The notes beneath the pieces were generated by a model. That model searched no databases and was not told where the DNA came from. It saw nothing but the letters and a program-made list of their open reading frames with translations. A stretch of DNA of 64,000 bases from Amycolatopsis sp. CA-230715 (lineage in GTDB: Bacteria; Actinomycetota; Actinomycetes; Mycobacteriales; Pseudonocardiaceae), in NCBI RefSeq assembly GCF_018736145.1, contig NZ_CP059997.1:8369501-8433500 (forward strand), in the 5' to 3' direction. Each line of letters begins with the position of its first letter. Position 1 is the first letter of the stretch. Positions 53,554 to 62,106 of this stretch are shown one piece after another. The position numbers and the translations under genes were made by a program.

Positions 53554-54279
53554 TCACGCCAGTGCGGGGACCCTTGGCAGGTACGCGGAAAACAGTGAAG
53601 CGTTGGCGGCATCGCCACCGTCCACGTTGGAGCTTCGCCAAAGCGGCACCGCGACGCCCTCGGTGTCGGCGTGCGAAAGGACGGTCGCCAGCACCTTGCT
53701 CCAGAGGAAGGCGTTGACCACAGTGGACAGCGCGGCGGTGCGGGGGTTCTCGGCGGGGAAGCTCGCGTCGCCAGGCCGGATGCCGGTGTCGAGCACGACC
53801 GTGGCCTCCTCGATCAGGGTGCTGTTCCCGCGCCGGGGCGCCACCGCCACCGAGGCGCGGGAGGACACCGCGATCACCGGGGTGCCCGCCGCGCGCGCGG
53901 TCGAGGCGAGTTCGACCGGGTACGGGTTCACGCCGGAAGTCGAGAAGACCACCAGCACGTCCGTCGGGCCGGGCGGGGACTTCGCGAGCACCTCCGCGGC
54001 GAGCCCTGACCTGCGCTCGGCCACCGTGCTGGCCTGCGCGCCGTGCAGCGGGAGCAGATCCGGGTGGTACAGCGGGTACACGCAGGCGAGCCCGCCCGCC
54101 CGGTAGAAGGTCTCCGCCACGGCGGCGAGCGAATGCCCGGCCCCACCGGTGTAGACGAGCGAATCGGCGCGGACGCAGCCGAGCACCAGCCGGGCCGCTT
54201 CCTCGATCTGCTCGGCGTTTTCGGCCGCGACGCGCTTCAACGCGTCGCCAGCCAGCGTGTCGAACTCGGTGGCGCTCAC
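53554..54279 (-). CDS. SIS-domain phosphosugar-binding protein (UPF0309-like)
   Basis: A 241-residue protein with a single sugar-isomerase (SIS) domain: YTGGAGHSLAAVAETFYRAG near the N terminus and the phosphate loop VVFSTSGVNPYPVELA. This resembles the UPF0309 group related to N-acetylmuramate-6-phosphate etherase, probably acting on amino-sugar phosphates. GTG 54279 or GTG 54282 are the reasonable starts; the longer frame overlaps the divergent hydrolase gene. No sugar kinase or transporter is adjacent, so the substrate cannot be inferred from context. Confidence 0.82.
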   Translation of the reverse strand: MSATEFDTLAGDALKRVAAENAEQIEEAARLVLGCVRADSLVYTGGAGHSLAAVAETFYRAGGLACVYPLYHPDLLPLHGAQASTVAERRSGLAAEVLAKSPPGPTDVLVVFSTSGVNPYPVELASTARAAGTPVIAVSSRASVAVAPRRGNSTLIEEATVVLDTGIRPGDASFPAENPRTAALSTVVNAFLWSKVLATVLSHADTEGVAVPLWRSSNVDGGDAANASLFSAYLPRVPALA

Positions 54280-54390
54280 CACATGCCCCCATCCTTGCCA
54301 GTACCCGGTGTCGAACGAATCTGTATCGGGTGGGATTGATCCCGTCAACCGCGGCGTTGGACCATTCGGGAGCTGGTGGAGGATGATCAG

Positions 54391-55086
54391 GTGAGCGGAC
54401 ACGAACCAGGGGTGAAGGTGCTCGCGGCCGACGGCCCGGTGCGCGCGGTGGTGCTGGTGCTGCACGGCGGGTCGGAATGGGGCGACCGGGAGGTCCGCCC
54501 GTGGCGGCTCGCCTACCTCCGGATGGTCCCGATCGGGCGCGCGGTGCGGCGCGCCTGCCGCGACCACGGCGTCGAGGTGCGCCTGCTGCGCAACCGGGTG
54601 CACGGCTGGAACCCGCCGAAGCTTCCCGCGGTGGAGGACGCCAGGTGGGCGCTGGAACGGATCAGGGCCGAGCATTCGGACGTCCCGATCGTGCTCGTCG
54701 GTCACTCGATGGGCGCCCGTGTCGCGCTGCGGGTCGCCGACGACCCCAACGTGGTCGGCGTGTGCGCGCTGGCGCCGTGGACCCCGGACGGCGAGCCCGT
54801 CGAGCCGGTCCGCGATCGCGCCGTGCTGATCGTCCACGGGCTCCGCGACCGGATGATCGATCCCGGGCAGTCGTTCGACTTCGCGACGAGAGCGCAGTCC
54901 GATACCTCCCGATTGGCGCGTTTCGAGCTCGCCGCCGAAGGGCACGCCATGCTTGCGCGTGCACAGGTCTGGACCCGTCTCGTGTGTGCTTTCACACTGG
55001 ATGTACTCGGTGCGGCCCGAGAGGACAAGACTATGTGCTCGGCCTGGACCAAGCCGAGCGCCGACAGGTTGCGAATCCCGCTCTGA
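54391..55086 (+). CDS. Alpha/beta hydrolase
   Basis: A 231-residue serine hydrolase of the alpha/beta fold. The nucleophile elbow is GHSMGAR, the oxyanion region LVLHGGSEWGDRE, the acidic residue probably in IVHGLRDRMIDPG and the His in AEGHAMLAR. The start GTG 54391 has GGAGG 8 bases upstream and is preferred over GTG 54376. A cyclopropane-fatty-acid-synthase-like gene follows 72 bases later on the same strand, which may suggest a lipid substrate, but this is only context. Confidence 0.83.
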   Translation: MSGHEPGVKVLAADGPVRAVVLVLHGGSEWGDREVRPWRLAYLRMVPIGRAVRRACRDHGVEVRLLRNRVHGWNPPKLPAVEDARWALERIRAEHSDVPIVLVGHSMGARVALRVADDPNVVGVCALAPWTPDGEPVEPVRDRAVLIVHGLRDRMIDPGQSFDFATRAQSDTSRLARFELAAEGHAMLARAQVWTRLVCAFTLDVLGAAREDKTMCSAWTKPSADRLRIPL

Positions 55087-55158
55087 GCGCGAACATTGGC
55101 TCTGCGACGGCGACCGTCCACAGTCACCAGCTGGATGATTCCGGCGGAAGGGAGTGCC

Positions 55159-56424
55159 TTGACCAGCTCAAGCGTCGATCGGGCTGAGACACACGCGGCC
55201 GAGCCGGATCCGGCGAAATGGCCCGGACTGGCGACGCCGCCGCATTCCCCGCTGCGGGCGCGCGTCGCCGAGGGGCTGTTCCGGCGAGCGGTGCGCCCGC
55301 TCGACCTCCGGGTCAGCCTTCCCGACGGGAGCACGCTCGGGTCCGGCGGGGAAACCGCGCCCGAAATGCGGCTCACGAGGCCGTCCGCGTTCTTCCACCG
55401 GCTCGGCGCCGACGCGAAGATCGGCTTCGGCGAGGCGTACATGGTCGGCGACTGGACCACCGACGCGCTGGCCGAGGTGCTCACGCCGTTCGCGGAGCGC
55501 ATGGCGACGCTGATCCCCCCGATCCTGCAGAAGCTGCGCCGATTCGTGGAACGGCGCCAGCCCGCGTCGGAGGCCAACACCGTCGAAGGCGCGCGGTCGA
55601 ACATCCAGCGCCACTACGACCTGTCCAACGACCTGTTCACGCGCTTCCTCGACGAGTCGATGATGTACTCCTCGGCGCTGTTCGGGCCGGACGACGACCT
55701 CACCGCGGCGCAGCACCGCAAGATCGACAGCGTGCTCGACTACGCGGGCGTCCGCGAAGGCAGTTCGGTGCTCGAGATCGGCACCGGCTGGGGCGAGCTG
55801 TCCATCCGCGCTGCCGAGCGGGGCGCGACCGTCACCTCGGTGACCATCTCCGAGGAGCAGCACGCGCTGGCCACCGAGCGGATCGCGGCCGCGGGCCTGT
55901 CCGACCGCGTCGACGTGCGGCTGTGCGACTACCGCGACGTCAAGGGGGACTACGACGCCGTGGTGAGCGTCGAGATGATCGAGGCCGTCGGCGCCGAGTA
56001 CTGGCCGACGTTCTTCTCCACCATCGGCAAGCGGCTGCGGCCAGGCGGGCGCTTCGGGCTGCAGGCGATCACCATGGACCACGAACGGGTGCAGGCCACC
56101 GCGTCGTCCTACACGTGGATCCACAAGTACATCTTCCCCGGCGGCATCATCCCGTCGACGGAGTCGATCGAGCAGGGCATGACCGAGCACACCACGCTGC
56201 GGCTGCAGGGCCTCCGCGAGTTCGGCCAGGACTACGCCCGCACGCTCCGGCAGTGGCGCGACCGGTTCACCGAGCGCTGGTCGGAGATCTCGGCGTTCGG
56301 GTTCGACGACGTGTTCCGCCGGATGTGGGAGTTCTACCTGGCGTACTCGGAGGCGGGCTTCCGCTCTGGCTACCTCAAGGTGCACCAGTTCGGATTCGCC
56401 AAACCGGGAGGAACAACCCAATAG
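55159..56424 (+). CDS. Cyclopropane-fatty-acyl-phospholipid synthase-like methyltransferase
   Basis: SAM-dependent enzyme of the CFA/mycolic-acid cyclopropane synthase family, which adds a methylene or methyl group to unsaturated membrane acyl chains. The 421-residue protein has an N-terminal lipid-binding domain (about 30-140) and the methyltransferase core with QRHYDLSNDLFTRFLDESM, the SAM loop VLEIGTGWGELSI and VSVEMIEAVG. TTG 55159 has GGGAG 5 bases upstream; the longer frame to 55096 has no site. It could act on products of the desaturase at 21-22 kb. Confidence 0.9.
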   Translation: MTSSSVDRAETHAAEPDPAKWPGLATPPHSPLRARVAEGLFRRAVRPLDLRVSLPDGSTLGSGGETAPEMRLTRPSAFFHRLGADAKIGFGEAYMVGDWTTDALAEVLTPFAERMATLIPPILQKLRRFVERRQPASEANTVEGARSNIQRHYDLSNDLFTRFLDESMMYSSALFGPDDDLTAAQHRKIDSVLDYAGVREGSSVLEIGTGWGELSIRAAERGATVTSVTISEEQHALATERIAAAGLSDRVDVRLCDYRDVKGDYDAVVSVEMIEAVGAEYWPTFFSTIGKRLRPGGRFGLQAITMDHERVQATASSYTWIHKYIFPGGIIPSTESIEQGMTEHTTLRLQGLREFGQDYARTLRQWRDRFTERWSEISAFGFDDVFRRMWEFYLAYSEAGFRSGYLKVHQFGFAKPGGTTQ

Positions 56425-56516
56425 GGGGGTCGCACGTCCGGGTTCATGAGGTCTGCGGTTGAGTGGCACCTGCAGCACCGCATGTGACCCGGTAGACGTG
56501 GAAGGGTGATCGAGGG

Positions 56517-57692
56517 ATGAGCTACGGCGGAGACTACGACGGCTACCCGCCGCGGTCCGGCCCTCGCCAGCCCCCGAGGGGCCCGCGGCGCCCCCAGCAC
56601 ACGCAGATGATGCCCCTGCCAGGGCAGGAGCGGCCCTACGGCGACCAGCGCCGGGCCGAGCCGCCGCATCGGCAGGGGCCACCTCCGCGCCAGGAGCCGC
56701 CGCAGCGGCCGATGGGCGGTCCGCCTCGGCGCCGCCGCCGGTGGGGCTTCGGGCGCATCCTGCTGACCCTGCTCACCGTGATCGTGCTGCTGATCGCCGG
56801 CGTGTGGATCTACCTCGAGGTGTCCATCAACCGCATCGACGCCATCCACGACTACGCGGGCCGCCCGGCCGCCGCGTCCGGCACGAACTGGCTCATCGTC
56901 GGCTCCGACAGCCGCGAAGGCCTCTCCGCCGAGGACGAGGAACGCCTTGCCACCGGCGACGTCGCGGCCGCCGGTGGCGGTACCCGCACCGACACGATCA
57001 TGGTCGCGCACATCCCGGACAACGGGACCCCGCCGACCCTGCTGAGCCTGCCGCGCGACTCCGAGGTGAAGGTGCCGGGCCACGGCACCAGCAAGATCAA
57101 CTCCGCGTTCTCGATCGGCGGGCCGAAGCTGCTGACCGAGACCGTCGAAGGGGCCACCGGCCTGCGCATGGACCACTACGCCGAGATCGGGTTCGGCGGG
57201 TTCGCCAAGATCGTGGACGCGATCGGCGGCGTGAACATGTGCATCGACAAGGAAATGGACGACCCGATGACCGGGGTGAGGATCCCGCCGGGGTGCCAGG
57301 ACCTCGACGGCCCGCAGGCGCTCGGATTCGTCCGCATGCGGCACGCCACGGCGACCCCGCGCTCGGATCTCGACCGCGCCGCGAACCAGCGGAAGTTCAT
57401 CGGCGCGCTGGTCAGCGAGATGGCCAGCCCCGGCACGTTCCTGAACCCGTTCGACCTGTTCCCGCTGCTCGGCGCCGCGCCGGACGCGCTGACTATGGAC
57501 TCCGGCGACCACGTGCACAACCTCGTCGGGCTGGCGTGGGCGATGCGGGGCATCTCCTCGGGCGGCGTCGTCACCACGACCGTGCCGGTGACCTCGGCGT
57601 CGGCGGAGAAGTGGGACAAGACCAAGTCGAAGCAGCTGTTCGACGCGCTGCGCGGCGACACCCCGATCCCGGACAGCGCGATCTTCCACTAG
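56517..57692 (+). CDS. LytR-CpsA-Psr (LCP) family cell-wall ligase
   Basis: Transfers lipid-linked glycopolymers such as arabinogalactan onto peptidoglycan, outside the membrane. The 391-residue protein has a long Pro/Arg/Gln-rich cytoplasmic N terminus (1-75), one membrane helix (about 78-100) and the LCP domain. The conserved Arg/Asp residues lie in NWLIVGSDSR, GGTRTDTIMVAH, LLSLPRDSEV and, later, GFVRMRHA. The stop shares its bases with the stop of the convergent DJ-1/PfpI gene. Confidence 0.92.
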   Translation: MSYGGDYDGYPPRSGPRQPPRGPRRPQHTQMMPLPGQERPYGDQRRAEPPHRQGPPPRQEPPQRPMGGPPRRRRRWGFGRILLTLLTVIVLLIAGVWIYLEVSINRIDAIHDYAGRPAAASGTNWLIVGSDSREGLSAEDEERLATGDVAAAGGGTRTDTIMVAHIPDNGTPPTLLSLPRDSEVKVPGHGTSKINSAFSIGGPKLLTETVEGATGLRMDHYAEIGFGGFAKIVDAIGGVNMCIDKEMDDPMTGVRIPPGCQDLDGPQALGFVRMRHATATPRSDLDRAANQRKFIGALVSEMASPGTFLNPFDLFPLLGAAPDALTMDSGDHVHNLVGLAWAMRGISSGGVVTTTVPVTSASAEKWDKTKSKQLFDALRGDTPIPDSAIFH

Positions 57693-58261
57693 GTCGTTTT
57701 CGGCCGGTAGCGCGGATATTCGAGTCCGGTCGCGAGCCCGTCGGCGAGCTCGCGACCGGCGATCCGTTCGACCAGCCACAGCGCGACGTCGATCCCCGAG
57801 GTCACGCCACCGCCGGTGACGAGGTCGCCGTCGTCCACGACGCGGTCCGGCACCACCTCCACGCCCAGCTCGGCGAGTTCGGCGGTGGCCGAGTGGTGGG
57901 TGTTCGCGCGGCGGCCGGTGAGCAGACCCGCGTGCGCGAGCAGCATCGTCCCGGTGCAGACGCCGACGAGAAGTTCGGGTGCGGCTCGTTTCAGCAAGGG
58001 AATCCAGTCGCCGCGCTGGACTTCGCCCCAGGCGCCCGCCTCGGCGCGCGCGCCCCAACCGCCGCCGGGGACCACCAGGACGTCCGGCCCCGGATCGAAC
58101 GCCGCGTCGGTTTCGAAGCGCAGCCCCGACGACGTCGTGACGAGCCCTCGGCCGGTCCTGCCGACGAGCCGGACGGTGAAACCCGCGCCGCGGAGTACCC
58201 GCAGCGGCCCGGTGAGGTCGAGGTCGTCGACCCCGGGGAACGTGACGATGTCGATGCGCAT
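57689..58261 (-). CDS. DJ-1/PfpI superfamily protein
   Basis: A 190-residue protein of the class I glutamine-amidotransferase-like DJ-1/PfpI group. The nucleophile elbow LLVGVCTGTMLLAHAGLL carries the reactive Cys, and the N-terminal VTFPGVDDLDLTGPLRVL occupies the position of the conserved acidic residue. The pattern resembles isonitrile hydratase-like and AraC-associated DJ-1 proteins, but there is no DNA-binding domain. The ATG at 58261 starts the conserved region; the longer frame overlaps the divergent GNAT gene. Substrate unknown. Confidence 0.85.
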   Translation of the reverse strand: MRIDIVTFPGVDDLDLTGPLRVLRGAGFTVRLVGRTGRGLVTTSSGLRFETDAAFDPGPDVLVVPGGGWGARAEAGAWGEVQRGDWIPLLKRAAPELLVGVCTGTMLLAHAGLLTGRRANTHHSATAELAELGVEVVPDRVVDDGDLVTGGGVTSGIDVALWLVERIAGRELADGLATGLEYPRYRPKTT

Positions 58262-58347
58262 ACGCGCGACCCTGCCACCGAAGGCGTGCGGACGGCCAGC
58301 GAAAAACCCGGATGCGCGAGACCACACGAGGCGAGCATCATGCGGAT

Positions 58348-58890
58348 ATGCGGGCACCAGCCGAAGAAGTCGCGGTTTCCGACCTGATCGTCCTCCGCCG
58401 TTGGCGGCACGACGACGTGGTACCGATGCGGCGCGCGGTGACGGAGTCGATCGATCACCTGCGGCCGTGGTCGACCTGGGTCACCGACGGGTATCCCGTC
58501 GAGGCGGCGCAGGAGTTCCTCGACACCGCGCGGCGCCAGTGGGACGAGGGCGTGACCTTCGACTACGCGATCACGATGGACGGCGGGATCGTCGGCGGCT
58601 GCGGCCTGATGACCAGGGCCGGCCCCGGCGCACTGGAAATCGGCTACTGGGTGCACCGGGCCCGCACCGGGGAAGGCATCATCACGAAGACGGTCGAGCG
58701 ACTGGCCGAAGTCGCGTTCGGAATCGGCGCCGACCGCGTGGTGATCGTCCACGACGAACTGAACGAACGGAGCGGGGCTGTTCCCGCCCGGCTCGGGTTC
58801 CGGCAGCTCGCGCGCCGCCGGACCTCCGGACGTTTGCCCGCTCCCGCCGACAGCGGCGTGGAACTCGTCTGGGAGCTGCGCGCGCCCTGA
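58348..58890 (+). CDS. RimJ/RimL-type GNAT acetyltransferase
   Basis: A 180-residue acetyltransferase of the Acetyltransf_3 group. Typical elements are LVLRRWRHDDV-like N-terminal strand (LIVLRRWRHDDVVPM), HLRPWSTWV, the core strand IGYWVHRARTGEGI with the acetyl-CoA loop, and LNERSGAVPARLGFR, where the family usually has N-x-x-S. The likely targets are protein N termini or small amines. I use ATG 58348; an earlier in-frame start at 58312 is possible. It converges with the acyltransferase gene, 6 bases apart. Confidence 0.85.
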   Translation: MRAPAEEVAVSDLIVLRRWRHDDVVPMRRAVTESIDHLRPWSTWVTDGYPVEAAQEFLDTARRQWDEGVTFDYAITMDGGIVGGCGLMTRAGPGALEIGYWVHRARTGEGIITKTVERLAEVAFGIGADRVVIVHDELNERSGAVPARLGFRQLARRRTSGRLPAPADSGVELVWELRAP

Positions 58891-58896
58891 AGCGGC

Positions 58897-60969
58897 TCAG
58901 GCGGGCGGTTCGGTCTCGTTCTCGGGACCGCGCAGCGCCGATTCGACGGCCTCCTCGACCATCGGCGTCATGGTCGAGGTGTAGGCGGCGCTGAGGTGGT
59001 TTTCGTCGCGGTAGACCAGGACGTTGCCGATCACCGGCGGGCAGGTGTCCGGCTCGCACACGTAGTCGCTGAAGTCCAAAAAGGACACCGAGGGCGGGAG
59101 GTCGGGGATGTCCGCGTAGGGGCCTCGCGGCGGGAGGAGAAGATCCCTCGGCGTGGCGCACGACGGATCGTCGGGTCCGCGTTGTTCCGCGCAGGCGGCC
59201 GGCGAGACGTCGAAACGCGGGTTGTCCCGGATCGCGAGCACCGGGATCCCTTCCCCGGCCAGCCGCCGCCACTGCGCGGCGAACCCGGACGGTGTCTGCT
59301 CGGTGGGCCCGGCGCGCACGTCCCTGCTGGCCATGGTCAGCACCGCGTCGGGTTTCATCGAGCTGATGAGCTCGGCCGCGGTGGTGTTCCACTCCCGGCA
59401 GCCCTCGTCGTCCGGGTCGATGTCCGAGTCGGTCGAGAACGGGCAGGCACTGCGGAACATCACGGTCACCTGCCAGTTCCGGCGTTCGGCGATCGGGAGC
59501 AGCGCGGCCGTGTACTGGCGTGCGTGCGAATCACCGACGAGCACGACGCGCCGGGCCGGTGCCTCGCCAGGGGCCGTGGTGGTGCAGTCGTCGAGTTCTT
59601 CTTGACTGGCAGGGGATTCACCGCACCGCGGTTCGATGGGCGACCAGTCGTCGGGCAGGGCGAGGTAGGACGGCGCGGGTGCGGCGCCCGCCGTGCCGCG
59701 GTAGGTGAAACCGGGTGTTCTGGCCTTCGCACCCGGGTGGTCGTGATCGGCCGCGTCGATGGTGAGCGAGCCCGCCTTCTGCTCGCTCGCGAGCTGCCAG
59801 CCGCCCGTGGCGAGGAGCACCGGAACCAGCAGCAGCGCGCCGAACGCGAGCGCGCGCCTCGGCTCGCTCGCGCCGATAGCCGAATCGCGCACGGGTTTCT
59901 CGACCAGCTGGTAGGTCGCGACCGACAGCAGTACCGAGATCCCGATGACGACCGCGCCGCCGAGGAGGCCGACCTCGGTGCGTTCCCTTGCCACCAGGTA
60001 GAAAACCAGCACCGGCCAGTGCCAGAGGTAGAGCGAGAAGCTGAGGTTGCCGACGAACTCCAGCGGGCGCGAACCGAGCGGGCGGTCGGCGGCGAACGGG
60101 TTCCCGGTCGAGCCGGCGACGATGATCAGTGCGGCGGAGACGATCGGCCAGAGCGCGACGAAACCGGGGAACTCGGTGTCCACGCGCAGCAGCAGCCCGC
60201 ACGAGATCAGCCCGGCGACCCCGGCCCAGCCCGCGGCGATCCGCACCAGCAGGGGAAGCCGGACGCGGTCGGCCAGCAGCGCGAGCAGCCCGCCGGCGGC
60301 GAACTCCCACACCCGCGTCAGCGAGTGGAAGTAGGCGAGCGGCTGGTCGGTGCCGGTCAGCTGGATCGAAAACACCAGTGATACCGCGAAAACCGCGAGC
60401 AGCACGATCAGCAGCGTCGGGCGGAGCGCGCGCTTCGCCACGACGGCGACCAGGCCCACGAGCAGCGGCCACACGAGGTAGAACTGCCCCTGGATGGACA
60501 GCGACCAGAAGTGCTGCACCACGCTGGCCGAATCGTGTTGCGCGAAGTAGTCGGCCGAATCGGCGGCCAGCCGCCAGTTCTCCAGGTACAGCGCGGAAGC
60601 GGCGACCTCCTTGATCGTCTGGAACCAGCGCGCTTCCGGAAGCAGCACCACGCTCGCGACGATCACCGCGGCCAGCACCGTCAGCGCGGCGGGGAACAGG
60701 CGCTTGACCATCCGGCCCCACATCGCCCCGTACGCGATGCCGCCGCGGGAACCGGCGCGGTAGAGCTGCCCGGTGATGAGGAAGCCGGAGATCAGGAAGA
60801 ACACGTCCACGCCGCCGGACACCCGGCCGAGCCACACGTGGTAGACGACCACCAGCACCACGGCCAGCGCGCGCAGGCCCTGCAGCTCCGGCCGGTAGCG
60901 CCGGTCGGTCCCGGCTGGGAGCCGTTCCCGATCGCGCACCGGGGATCGACGGGCCGGGGATTCGGACAT
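58897..60969 (-). CDS. OafA/YrhL-type membrane acyltransferase with SGNH domain
   Basis: A 690-residue envelope enzyme that O-acylates a sugar or lipid. The N-terminal acyltransferase-3 domain has about ten membrane helices with the signature RYRPELQGLRALAVVLVVVY and the conserved His in YHVWLGR. The C-terminal external SGNH hydrolase-like domain (from about 440) has GDSHARQYTAAL and DENHLSAAYT, giving a Ser-His pair. ATG 60969 has GGAG 9 bases upstream and is preferred over TTG 60990. The acceptor is unknown. Confidence 0.9.
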   Translation of the reverse strand: MSESPARRSPVRDRERLPAGTDRRYRPELQGLRALAVVLVVVYHVWLGRVSGGVDVFFLISGFLITGQLYRAGSRGGIAYGAMWGRMVKRLFPAALTVLAAVIVASVVLLPEARWFQTIKEVAASALYLENWRLAADSADYFAQHDSASVVQHFWSLSIQGQFYLVWPLLVGLVAVVAKRALRPTLLIVLLAVFAVSLVFSIQLTGTDQPLAYFHSLTRVWEFAAGGLLALLADRVRLPLLVRIAAGWAGVAGLISCGLLLRVDTEFPGFVALWPIVSAALIIVAGSTGNPFAADRPLGSRPLEFVGNLSFSLYLWHWPVLVFYLVARERTEVGLLGGAVVIGISVLLSVATYQLVEKPVRDSAIGASEPRRALAFGALLLVPVLLATGGWQLASEQKAGSLTIDAADHDHPGAKARTPGFTYRGTAGAAPAPSYLALPDDWSPIEPRCGESPASQEELDDCTTTAPGEAPARRVVLVGDSHARQYTAALLPIAERRNWQVTVMFRSACPFSTDSDIDPDDEGCREWNTTAAELISSMKPDAVLTMASRDVRAGPTEQTPSGFAAQWRRLAGEGIPVLAIRDNPRFDVSPAACAEQRGPDDPSCATPRDLLLPPRGPYADIPDLPPSVSFLDFSDYVCEPDTCPPVIGNVLVYRDENHLSAAYTSTMTPMVEEAVESALRGPENETEPPA

Positions 60970-61068
60970 CGGACGCCACTCCGCGATCAAGGGGACACGA
61001 ACCGGAGACGCTACCTCGAAGGCATCGACGCCGTCGCACGGCCTGTTCGAGTCGGCGTGTCCGGGCGG

Positions 61069-61527
61069 TTACGCGTTCTTGCGGGCTCGCAGCGCCGCGA
61101 GCGCGTCGTCCGCGTGCTTGGCGAACTTGAGCTCGCTCTTGATCACTTCGAGCACCTTGCGGTCGGTGTCGATCACGAACGTGTGCCGCTTCGTGAGGAG
61201 CGGGCCGAACCGGCGCCGCACCCCGAACTGCTTCGCGACCGCGCCATCGGGGTCGGACAGCAGCGGGTAGTCGAACCCGTTGGCCTCGGAGAACTCGCGT
61301 TGCTTGGTTACGTTGTCCGGGCTGATCCCGAGCCGCTGGGCGCCGACCTCCGCGAACTCGGCCGCGAGGTCGCGGAAGTGGCAGCTCTCCGCGGTGCAGC
61401 CGCTCGTCATCGCGGCCGGGTAGAAGAAGAGCACCACCGGCCCTTCGGCGAGGAACTCGCCGAGCGAGCGCTGCTCGCCCCGCTCGTCGGCGAGGGTGAA
61501 GTCCGGGGCGAGATCTCCCTGCTGCAT
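61069..61527 (-). CDS. bcp: Bcp-type atypical 2-Cys peroxiredoxin
   Basis: Thiol peroxidase that reduces hydroperoxides in the cytoplasm. The 152-residue protein has the peroxidatic C44 and the resolving C49 in TSGCTAESCHF, the five-residue spacing of Bcp/PrxQ enzymes. The surrounding fold motifs LAPDFTLADERG and FFYPAAMT are typical. No thioredoxin gene is adjacent. It is divergent from the GNAT gene at 61612. Confidence 0.93.
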   Translation of the reverse strand: MQQGDLAPDFTLADERGEQRSLGEFLAEGPVVLFFYPAAMTSGCTAESCHFRDLAAEFAEVGAQRLGISPDNVTKQREFSEANGFDYPLLSDPDGAVAKQFGVRRRFGPLLTKRHTFVIDTDRKVLEVIKSELKFAKHADDALAALRARKNA

Positions 61528-61611
61528 GAACGTCCTTTCCTCGGGTCCTGCCTGGTGTTCGTGGCGAATTCACGGGCGGATGGGTGCGTGCGTTGTCTAA
61601 AGTGGCTTCCT

Positions 61612-62106
61612 GTGGAGGAGATCATCACCTACGTCGAGATGACCACGCCGGGCGACCTGGCCCCATCGGCCCCTGTCGACGGCGTCGCGGTCGAGGAGGT
61701 CGACGCGTCGTCGCCGTGGATCCGGCCGCTGTGCGTCGAGATCGGTGCCGCGCACGGGTGGCGCAGCGTCACCCGCGACGACGACGGCTGGGCGGAATGG
61801 CTCGCCGATCCGCGCCGCCGGTACTGGCTGGTGAAGGTGGAGCCCGAGGTCGCCGGATTCTTCGCGACCCGGCGAGGGGACGGCGGCGACGCGCAGATCA
61901 CCACCTTCGGGCTGCGGCCGCCGTTCATCGGCCGCGGGCTCGGCGGGTACGCGCTGACGCTCGGCATCCGGGAGGCATGGCGGCTGGACGCCGAGGTGAC
62001 CAGGGTGTGGCTGCGCACCTCGACCCGCGACCACCCTGCCGCGCTGACGAACTACCGCCGCCGCGGTTTCCGCGTCTACCGCACCGAAGAGGGCCCCGCG
62101 GCCTAG
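61612..62106 (+). CDS. GNAT-family acetyltransferase
   Basis: A 164-residue single-domain acetyltransferase. The acetyl-CoA binding strand-loop is FGLRPPFIGRGLGGYALTLG (R/Q-x-x-G-x-G type) and the C-terminal NYRRRGFRVYRTE is typical. The GTG at 61612 lies about 8 bases after a TAAAGT hexamer (61598-61603) and has no ribosome binding site, so the mRNA may be leaderless; an alternative ATG lies 9 codons in. Its stop is shared with the convergent PAS-GGDEF-EAL gene. Substrate unknown. Confidence 0.82.
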   Translation: MEEIITYVEMTTPGDLAPSAPVDGVAVEEVDASSPWIRPLCVEIGAAHGWRSVTRDDDGWAEWLADPRRRYWLVKVEPEVAGFFATRRGDGGDAQITTFGLRPPFIGRGLGGYALTLGIREAWRLDAEVTRVWLRTSTRDHPAALTNYRRRGFRVYRTEEGPAA

